Assembly (NCBI GenBank): GCA_964006375.1
Contig: OZ023268.1
Coordinates: 88,106,358-88,170,357, forward strand
Direction: 5' to 3'
Source of the DNA: Tillus elongatus
Taxonomy: Eukaryota > Arthropoda > Insecta > Coleoptera > Cleridae
DNA length: 64,000 bases
This document shows, in pieces, positions 56,717 through 64,000 of this stretch. A program made the position numbers and the translations under genes. Within the stretch, counting starts at the first letter, position 1, and each line of letters begins with the position of its first letter. The notes below the pieces were generated by a model. That model did not search any database. It had not been told where the DNA came from and was given only the letters and a program-made list of their open reading frames with translations.

Positions 56717-57566
56717 TAAACTATTATTTCAAGGGTAGATATAGGAATATACTGTAGGCTGTTTCTGAGGATATTAAGTTACAATCTGTACTTACCTATA
56801 AATAATTGTTCTAGGTATAAATGGTAGCACAGTACTCAATATGCTATATGCTACATGAAAACTGTCTTATTAATCTAATATTTTAAAATATGTAACTGAT
56901 ATATTTAGTACATAATTAAGATATTGTACAGATGAAAGGTGAGACTAACTCCTACTTCCGTGAATAAATCTATTATAGGGCTGAATCTGCTATTTCTACT
57001 TCTCTTTGAAAACTTGTCTTGGGAAGATAATTAAAAGCCTTTGCCAAGTAAAATAATTGTAAATGTGAAAAAATGTAACAATTTATGCCATACTGAAATA
57101 AAAAGGACACAGAAGACAATAGAAAAACAGTTTTATTATACCATTTATTATTAATGCAAAACTTTTTATGCACTGGAAGACAAGTTATGATTGAAGCATT
57201 TCAACCATCCGTTTACGAAGTTTATGTATAAATAGGTACATGATGGTAAATATTACACAATAAATTATCTTCTGCGAACTGTACATATTGGCATAAAAGT
57301 GATTCTGAATTTGTCTTCTGTTTCAAATCATATTCACGTTTCGCCATCCTTTGGAAACCTATGAAATGTCTTTGATAGATTTAGCAGGTTATAATTCGAA
57401 CAATTATAGATTGCACACACCCAACCACTAACATTCATTGTAAAAAACACAGCTCAAACTTAATCATACACATTTAAACACCAGCAATTGCTAGTGTTAA
57501 ACGTTCTCGAACGACGTAACATCAGTACTATCCGCTAGGGGCGCTGATATTTTTGTAACACGAAAT

Positions 57567-58640
57567 CAGCCGGGGTGTCCTGGCCTCTCCTATTCATTAT
57601 ATACACAAATGATCTTCCAGAGAACGTTTCGTCTGATGCAGTTTCTCTCTATGCAGACGATACCTCATTTGTAAACATTGGCAGAAATGAAGCTGAACTT
57701 AATGAGAGAAGAAATATCACAATGTCGGAAGCAGGAGAATGGTTTAGAAATAATAAACTGAAACTCAATGTAAACAAAACAAAAGTCTTGAATATCAGCT
57801 CCCACCAAACGCAACCAAGACAAAAACAATCTGTGAAATTTCTTGGTGTATATATACAATCAGATTTTCGCTGGTCAATGCACATTGAAAAGCTCCAGGG
57901 CACATTGGCGTCGTGTCTGTATCTGTTGAGGCGTCTGATGAACATCAGTAATTACCAGACAGTGTTGACAGCTTATCATGCATGTTTCCAAAGTAGGGCT
58001 ACCTATGGTATCCTAATATGGGGGAGTAGCCCCGGAGTGTCCGAAATATTTCTGCAACAGAAAGCTGCAGTAAGAATAATCTGTTCTGTAGACAGCCGTA
58101 CAAGTTGTAGAACCTTATTCACGAAGACAGGCATACTTACCATCTTTTCAGCATATATTTTGGAAAGTGTCTTATATACTTACCAACATCAAGAGGACTA
58201 CAACCAAAACGGTGATTACCACGAATATGGTACCCGAGGCAGACAGAACATATCCATTCCTTATCATAGAATAAAAAGAGCTGAAACTGGGGTGAATTGC
58301 TGGGGTGTCAAGTTCTTCAATAAAATCCCGCAGAATATAAGATCAAAACATAAGCGAGAATTTAGGAGAAATGTGAAAAACACTCTTATGAAGTATGCAT
58401 TTTATTCTTTAAGTGAATACCTCAATATGGACATTGAGTGGATAGAGTAGAGCCACTAGAGACAACATAAGATGCCATTTTTTTTTATATGTGTAAATTT
58501 GTTTCTTTTGTCTTTTGTATTTTTGTTTGTTTTTGATGTTTATTTCACAATTTTAGTTCTATAGTCTTATATTTGGTATTTGTTTGACAAGGCTGTGTAA
58601 TTTTTGCCACAATAAATATTATTATTATTATTATTGTCAT
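57567..58640 (+). pseudogene. 5'-truncated LINE: RT C-terminal half, with (ATT)n tail
   Basis: The element begins at the RT block GVSWPLLFIIYTNDLPENVS and has one open frame at 57575-58450 (291 codons): LYADDTSFVNIG at about 25-36, NNKLKLNVNKTKVLNISS, VKFLGVYIQSDFRWSMHI, ATYGILIWGSSPGVSEIFLQ and KAAVRIICSVDS. It ends YALNMDIEWIE-like. A 3' UTR with AATAAATATTATTATTATT forms the tail. The YADD is intact and no stop interrupts, so insertion is recent, but endonuclease and the RT start are missing. Likely Jockey/CR1 superfamily. Confidence 0.88.
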
Positions 58641-58800
58641 TATATAGTATTTGTTAATACTTATTGAATAAACACGTTATCTCTCATGGTTCTGAGCATG
58701 CGAATAATTTTAAAATATTCAAGTATTGATACAGTAGCTCCTCACACGGAGATTTCTACAACTACCATTTTCGAATCCTGCTCTTAAACAAAACATATTT

Positions 58801-59136
58801 ATTTTTCTCTGTGTGGGGTGCAAACTCGTATCGAAACAGAAGTGTCAAGCTGACAATTGCGATGTTAGCCAATTTGCCCACACAATAATATAACTAATTC
58901 AATGGTGTTTGTTGAGGTTCTTTAAAAATGTGGGATTGAAGGGAATAAAAGGAAATAATAATAGACACTTTTAATTTAATTCTTGATATTTATTACTTTA
59001 TTCTCCTACACACATTCACACGCATAAAAAATAACAATATATACAAAAACAGATGTACGAGATCCAGGAAAAATCCCTATAATTTTTTTATAAAATTAAA
59101 TATGAATCATCAATTTACAATATAATACAAATATAA
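58801..59136. other. No gene seen; 3' flank of the nucleotidase gene
   Basis: AT-rich with no supportable feature. Confidence 0.4.
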
Positions 59137-59142
59137 TTTATT
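59137..59142 (-). terminator. Poly-A signal of the nucleotidase gene
   Basis: AATAAA on the minus strand, 26 bases after the stop codon. The very short distance is unusual but possible; more distal signals may be used. Confidence 0.5.
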
Positions 59143-59167
59143 TTCCCTACACAATGCACATATAATG

Positions 59168-59371
59168 CTAAATGAATTCTAGTCCTTCATATTTTAAATC
59201 TGATACAAGAAGGTCGTCTAATACTATTTCCCCACCGACAGTGAAGGCCGTTATATAAGTAGCTGTCTTGCCATCGAGCTCTTCTGTCCGTAGAGCAACA
59301 ATAACTTGGTCATTTGATGTAGGTACAAACTTAAAACTAGAAAAGCCTCTTGACGGATGTGAATTTGGTAA
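59168..59371 (-). CDS. CANT1: Soluble calcium-activated nucleotidase (apyrase) family, last exon
   Basis: Minus-strand exon starting after TTATTTTTATTTCAG (acceptor at 59372-59374), 67 codons and a TAA. It encodes LPNSHPSRGFSSFKFVPTSN, DQVIVALRTEELDGKTATYI, TAFTVGGEIVLDDLLVSDLK and YEGLEFI. The GFSSFKF.P...D..IVAL..EE..GK.ATYI.AF block and the final KYEG.EFI match the C-terminus of CANT1/apyrase, a five-bladed propeller enzyme that hydrolyses UDP and GDP (and ADP in blood-feeding insects) with calcium, in the secretory pathway. Upstream exons lie beyond the LINE at 59403-61900 and are not in the window. Confidence 0.9.
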   Translation of the reverse strand, partial: LPNSHPSRGFSSFKFVPTSNDQVIVALRTEELDGKTATYITAFTVGGEIVLDDLLVSDLKYEGLEFI

Positions 59372-59402
59372 CTGAAATAAAAATAAAATACATTCCATAG
59401 TC

Positions 59403-61900
59403 ATAATAATAATAATAATACTATATTCGTTCCATAAATACCCTATTGGGTGTAGAACATGTCATTTGCAAATATAAAATAAATATAAATCTAAATATAA
59501 ACATATATACACACATACATAACAATATAACAAACAATAACAAATGTATACACATAATCAAAACATAAAATAAAATATCGTCAATGCAGCAGTATTAATT
59601 CGATAATATAAAAACTTATAGACTTAACAAAGCAGCCACACACCCGCATATACACCCCACAAATATTGTATTAACCCCCTCAGAGAAAGCATGCAATGGT
59701 GAATGTTGCCATGCTAAAGTGACAGCTATTAATCTTGATCTTGGAGTAGTGGCCATATGTCTCCGTCTCTGAAGAATTCATTGCAGGAATAGTAACACTT
59801 TCTCATTAGAATATCCTTTAGTTCTTTTTTCAGTGTTTTTACGTCCATATTTTTCCAACAGAGAGGTAGGTGATTGAATATTTTTATCATCTGATATTCT
59901 GCATTTCTCTGCACTTTTGTTAATGGTGTTTTTGGAAGTAGGAGTTTCTGATTCAATCTGAACCTTGTATGATGCTCATGCTCAGGCAGGTATTTTCAGA
60001 AAAACGACATATTTTGCTTGACAAACAGGACGCATTCCAATATGTATACACAATGTAGGGTCAGTATCTTCTTCTCTATGAAATACTGCCTCCAGGATTC
60101 TCGAGGTTTCAGCCCATACATGGACCTGACACAAGACTTCTGCAGTATGAATATGCGGTCCACATCCACAGAGTTTCCCCAGAACACTATGACACACTTA
60201 AGTATTGCATACACATACGCATAATAAACCATAAGACATGTGCCCTCATCCACACTTCTCTGCAGCACTCTTAAGGCATATGAAGAACTAGAGATCTTGG
60301 GAGCAGTATACTCTGTGTTTCCTCCAGTTCACATTATTGTCTATAATCAGGCCAAGAAACTTGCAGCTTTGTGAAGTATGCAACTGAGTGTTACCACAAT
60401 TTATTGTCATTGCTTCTCCTCCAACAGCAGAAAATTTAATTAGCTGTGTTTTTTCAGCATTCATCTTCATTTGATTTGCGCTAAACCAAGCGTCAAGGTC
60501 TCTCATGACAGAAATCATCTTATATTCTAGTTCATCTATCTGTCGCATGTGTAGGATGATCGAAGTGTCATCTCATATAAGACTGTTTTGTCGTTGAGAA
60601 GTGTAGGTAAGTCATTAATGTAAATTATAAACAGCAGTGGGCCCAGCACTGACCTCTGTGGTACCCCTCTCTTAACTGTCTCTACTGAAGAATAGATGTT
60701 TTTACCTGTAGTTGTGTGTTTACTACGGATGCACTGTTTTCTGTGGGTCAGATATGATTTCATCAACCCCAGCACCGTTCCCCTTACACCAAATTTTCAT
60801 AAAGTATCTGACAGTCTATGCTGTCAAAAGCCTTGGACAGATTCGCGAAAACACCAACAACCTCCTCTCCAAGAGTCATAGCTTGAAGAACCTCTGAAGT
60901 GAATTAGTAAATTGCTCTTGTCTTGCTTCTTTCTCTTATGTAAGCATTCTGCAAATCACTAATTATGTTGTATCTTTCAAGGTGTTCCACAAATCTGGTG
61001 ACAATAACTCTCTTGTATACCGTTGCTATAACTGGGGTTAGCATAATGAGCCTGTAATTTGAGGTGTCAGAGGTATCACCCTTTTTGTAGATTGGCACAC
61101 CAGCTGACATCTTTAGATCATCTGGGAAGGCTCCAGTCATCATACATTCATTGATGGCCTCTGCAAGAGGTGTAGATATAATGTCAGCATTATCCTTCAA
61201 TATCTTAATAGACAGCTCATCAATTCCCACTGACATGGTATTCTTGAGGCCCCTAATTATTTTAAATACTTCCAAGTGACAAGTTGGAGTCAGCGTCATG
61301 ATCGAATCTATATTCATCATGTTCTCAGTCTGAATTTTTGGCCCCCTAACTGGATTACTCATATTGTCGCAGATATTAATAAAAAAACTTATTCAGACTA
61401 TTTAGTTTCTCCTCTACACTCGAAGAATCAGGATATATACTGTCGAGATTCATCCCAAGTTTATGCTTTGTCCTTCCGCCGGTCGATGCATTCACAATCT
61501 GCCAAGTTGCAACAACTTTATTTTGAGCCTCCCGAAGAATTTTTGAACTGTTATTTATTTTCAACTTACGTATTGCATGCTTAAGTAACCTACAATACCC
61601 CTTATAGCATTCATTACTAACTTTTTTTTCTGAAGCTCGGTGTATAAAAATCTTTTTGTCTGGCACATTTGTCTGATATCATCGTTCAGCCATAGTTTTT
61701 CATGAGTAATTTTATTTCTAATTCTGGTGTGAACACAATGCTTATTATATGTGCCGAGGATTTTGTCAGATACAAACTTATATTTTATATTGGATCCATT
61801 CAGGTTCTCCATGTTCCAATCCATTCTTGACAATTCATCCCTAATCAGAGATAAATAGGTAAATGTCTATCGTTGATTTTTTATATGTAAAAGTTTATGA
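59403..61900 (-). pseudogene. LINE relic (RT) in the last intron of the nucleotidase gene
   Basis: Minus strand from 61900: KLWLNDDIRQMCQTKRFLYT, IMTLTPTCHLEVFKIIRGLK and IKILKDNADIISTPLAEAIN, then GVPIYKKGDTSDTSNYRLIM (RT block 2). SYLTHRKQCIRS and GVPQRSVLGPLLFIIYINDL follow, then a 2-base loss at the YADD site (LYEMTLRSS). WFSANQMKMNAEKTQLIKFS, CKFLGLIIDNNVNWRKH, DVDRIFILQKSCVRSMYGLK and the C-terminal KELKDILMRKCYYSCNEFF come next. The 3' tail is (TTA)n at 59403-59420. Endonuclease is missing; several stops. Jockey/CR1 superfamily, related to 57567-58640. Confidence 0.85.
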
Positions 61901-62514
61901 AGGGTGTAGTCTATGTGTTAAATAATATACAACCTGAACATGTTTATTGTCCTAAGAAGGCAGGCGGTAAAACAATTGTTTTTTGGCTAATAGCTTACTA
62001 GTCCAAGAGCTAACGACACTTTGTCTGGCTGATTTCATCCCGGCTGGAAAAATTACAGAAAATAGCCCTGGGTACACAATATGATATCGCATGCCTGCCT
62101 GCTCGGATTGGTATAAAAAATGGCTGTGTATAAATTTTTTTACTGAAAATGAATTCGAGTGCCTGCCATGCGAAATCGGTTGTAGAATACGGCCTGCCAA
62201 TCAAAAACTGGTAAAAAAAAGTGCATCACTCGCCTCATTGCAATCAGCATGAAACAAAATTAAAATACAGTTTAAAGTATGTGTTTTCATGGTGTTAATT
62301 GCTTTAAACTACAGATGACATTATTCTGTACTTGCTTTCATTCTCTCTGTGGTTTTTTTTTCAGGATTACTTATACATATTTTACATTGTAGTTCAAGCA
62401 ATCTGTCAACTTGACTTTTACTGTTTTTCAACTCTGTCAAAATAATAACATGAATACTCGTTTTGATATTAACTTTTGCAAATATAATTGTAGAAAATAA
62501 ATCTAATTACAACA
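61901..62514. other. No gene seen; probably includes the 5' LTR of the second Copia element
   Basis: No coding frame. The right end TAATTACAACA just before the primer-binding site looks like an LTR 3' end, but the LTR start cannot be fixed without the second LTR. Confidence 0.4.
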
Positions 62515-62528
62515 GGTTATGGGTTCAG
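62515..62528 (+). other. Primer-binding site of the second Copia element
   Basis: GGTTATGGGTTCAG, two changes from GGTTATGGGCCCAG at 53796-53809, just before the gag start. Confidence 0.6.
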
Positions 62529-62623
62529 TAACTCCAAACTGCGTGGATTAAAAGTTATAAGTCAGGCTGAGTATATATTTTTATTTTGTGATTTGTGTGA
62601 AGTATCATTAAAATAGCCAGACA

Positions 62624-63339
62624 ATGGGTTTCAAGAGGCACATCAAACTTTTAATTGGCGAGTCGGATTGGCCACGTGGAAACGAAAAATGCGTGACATT
62701 CTTGATTATCATGAAGGCGCCCTTGATGTTATCGACAAGAAACTAGAGAAAACTGCAGAGCTTGCCGCTTCAGCAACTGCAGATGAAAGGAAATAATACA
62801 AAGAAGATAGCGAATTATATCGAAAGGCGAATAGTTATGCAAAATCGATGATCACAAGTTCAGTCACTGACGCAGTTTATGAGAAGATAATGGACAAAGA
62901 GACTGCCTATGATGCTTGGGAAGCATTGAAAGATAAATTTGAGGCATCATCCAAGGATCGGAAAACCTTTGATGAGCTGACAGTTCAGTTATGTTTATTT
63001 GAAAGAAACATGAAGAAATCAGTTGCTAATAGTGAAAAGTTCGCACAAGAGGCTCTAATAGCAAATTCAGACAAACAAAAACAGGCAAATATCAAGAAAC
63101 CAAATAAACAAGAGTCTGTTTGTAACTATTGTCATAGAAGGGGTCATTGGGTCAAACAGTGCCGTAAATGGATAGCAGAAGGACGGCCACCTAAGAATAA
63201 AACTGTTCCAGACAAATTGCATGGCCAAAGCAATGCACTTGATGTTGCAATAGTTCTTTGTGTTTCTGATAGCCATACACAAGAAAGATTCAACAGTTTA
63301 GTGGATCAACAATGGTGCAACAAAACACGTAACGAATAG
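62624..63339 (+). pseudogene. Copia gag relic with zinc knuckle (second element)
   Basis: IKLLIGESDWP from the ATG at 62624, then after a frame change KRKMRDILDYHEGALDVIDK, a stop after ATADERK, and the open piece 62848-63339 (MITSSVTDAVYEKIMDKETA, DAWEALKDKFEASSKDRKTF). The CCHC knuckle CNYCHRRGHWVKQC lies near residue 92 of that piece. Compared with usual gag, the region between KTFDELTVQL and the knuckle is short, so an internal deletion is likely. A different Copia lineage from the one at 50-54 kb. Confidence 0.82.
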
Positions 63340-64000
63340 TTTTGAACACTTCATAGATTTTAAAGAGTTTCAAGGTCAGTGTACCATTAAAGCTGCAGGA
63401 CAAGAAAAACTCAGAGCATTTGGTCAGGGAACTATAAAGATTTTGTCTATAGTTAATGATAAAAATATGGTTCTAACCTTGCAAGATGTGTGGTACGTTT
63501 CTGACATATCGAAAAATCTATTTTCCGTATTAGCAGCACAAGATTTGAATACGGACAGTAAGTTTGAATCTACGCCTACAAAGTGTTGTCTAAAAGTGAA
63601 TGGCAAAATTGTGCTATGCGGAACACGTGAGGTAGGTGGTACCCTGTTTCATGCTCTCATAAGACCTATAGCTGCTGAGCAAAATGTAAATGTTGCACTT
63701 GCAGACAGTTTATTATTACAACTCTATCATGAAAGATTTGGGCATCAAGATAAGCGACACGTTAAAGCTTTACTTGCCAAGAAACTGGGTATTGGTGTCA
63801 CTTTAAATAGAGACCTCTGCGAGCCCTGTATCTATGATAAAGCTCACCGCCTACCTTTTGGAACTAGGAGAGGGGCTCTTGTTCCTGGTGAGTTGATATC
63901 AGCTGATGTGGTTGGGCCTTTTCACGAATCGTTTGGCAAGAAGAGATTATTTGTTGAGTTCATAGGTAACTACACAAAATTCCGCTATGGTTTCATGCTC
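63302..64000 (+). CDS. Copia protease-integrase frame, open to the right edge
   Basis: A frame without stops from 63302 to the window end (233 codons) reads WINNGATKHVTNSFEHFIDF, LQDVWYVSDISKNLFSVLAA, LYHERFGHQDKRHVKALLAK, CEPCIYDKAHRLPFGTR and the integrase start LISADVVGPFHESFGKKRLF. The HERFGH...C..C zinc-binding pre-integrase and the first integrase Asp (ADVVGP) are present. The protease site, usually DxGA, reads NNGA, so the catalytic Asp is Asn. It is out of frame with the gag piece that ends at 63339. It continues outside the window. Confidence 0.85.

Larger units (their letters stand above)
54504..58652. mobile_element. 4.15-kb composite TIR element with 7-8 bp target duplication
   Basis: Left end CAAATACTATATAATGACAA and right end complementary to it (TTGTCATTATATAGTATTTG) are exact over about 20 bp. 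GTTAATAC flanks both sides (54496-54503, 58653-58660); the uninterrupted paralogue near 49100 shows a single GTTAATAC. The left 0.6 kb matches the THAP/P-like repeat at 35960-37400. It carries a hAT-like element (55304-56716) and a 5'-truncated LINE (57567-58640). Confidence 0.75.
49803..58800 (+). repeat. 1-kb repeated unit, copy 2, split by two insertions
   Basis: Pieces: 49803-50268 (GAAACAAGAGTGTATATTTA to AACCTCGTTTAAAACTTACG), 53981-54503 (TTGCTTACATTTAATCCATC to GGCG ATTGGAGTTAATAC), and 58661-58800 (TTATTGAATAAACACGTTAT to AATCCTGCTCTTA). The breaks fall exactly at the Copia and TIR-element boundaries. Confidence 0.85.

Noticed and set aside
57649..57945. Minus-strand ORFs opposite the LINE RT
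   Set aside because: Shadows of the plus-strand RT frame with YADD.

Overview
The window is a transposon-rich, AT-rich stretch of animal nuclear DNA, most likely from an insect with a large genome. The element set (Jockey/CR1-, LOA- and RTE-type LINEs, Copia and Gypsy LTR elements, hAT, Tc1, Harbinger-type and THAP/P-like DNA transposons, tRNA-derived SINEs), the long introns and the beetle-type TCAGG telomere-like tracts point to an insect, perhaps a beetle. The species cannot be fixed from sequence alone. No bacterial, CRISPR or rRNA features are present.

Two host genes are visible, both on the minus strand. The first is a TTC39 (tetratricopeptide repeat 39) homologue. Five coding exons at 32958-32755, 29020-28675, 23482-22996, 22112-21903 and 16970-16802 join with consistent intron phases and GT/AG sites into 472 residues; the C-terminal exons are not seen. 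Its introns hold most of the elements between 11 and 33 kb. The second is the last exon of a CANT1-type calcium-activated nucleotidase (apyrase) at 59371-59168, with an AATAAA just downstream.

Left to right: 1-3 kb, an uninterrupted Jockey-type LINE ORF running off the left edge; 3-9 kb, MITE termini, a large copy of an (AT)n-bearing element and a 311-bp satellite; 9-12.2 kb, a DDE transposase relic and a Gypsy gag-protease relic split by a Harbinger-type MITE; 13.4-16.7 kb, inverted (AT)n element copies and a Tc1 element; 17-21.5 kb, an RTE LINE, an LOA-type LINE and a SINE that share a 3' tail; 23.7-28.3 kb, LINE relics, a GC-rich LTR-like block inserted in an AT array and an 85-bp perfect palindrome; 29-36 kb, LINE and SINE relics and several (AT)n elements; 36-41.3 kb, a THAP/P-like relic interrupted by a 738-bp element and by a complete hAT element; 42-48 kb, more (AT)n elements, a 1.24-kb long-TIR element, a tRNA-like sequence and MITEs; 48.2-58.8 kb, a duplicated 1-kb unit whose second copy is split by a Copia element and by a 4.1-kb TIR element that itself contains a hAT-like element and a LINE; 59-64 kb, the nucleotidase exon, a LINE and a second Copia element leaving the right edge.

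Sixteen (AT)n arrays of 54-135 bp occur in 64 kb. Many sit inside one dispersed non-autonomous family with a hairpin at one end and a conserved terminal motif (GACGCAGCAAGTGCGTTATGG) at the other. That family, the LINE/SINE tail pair and the palindrome are the strongest leads.
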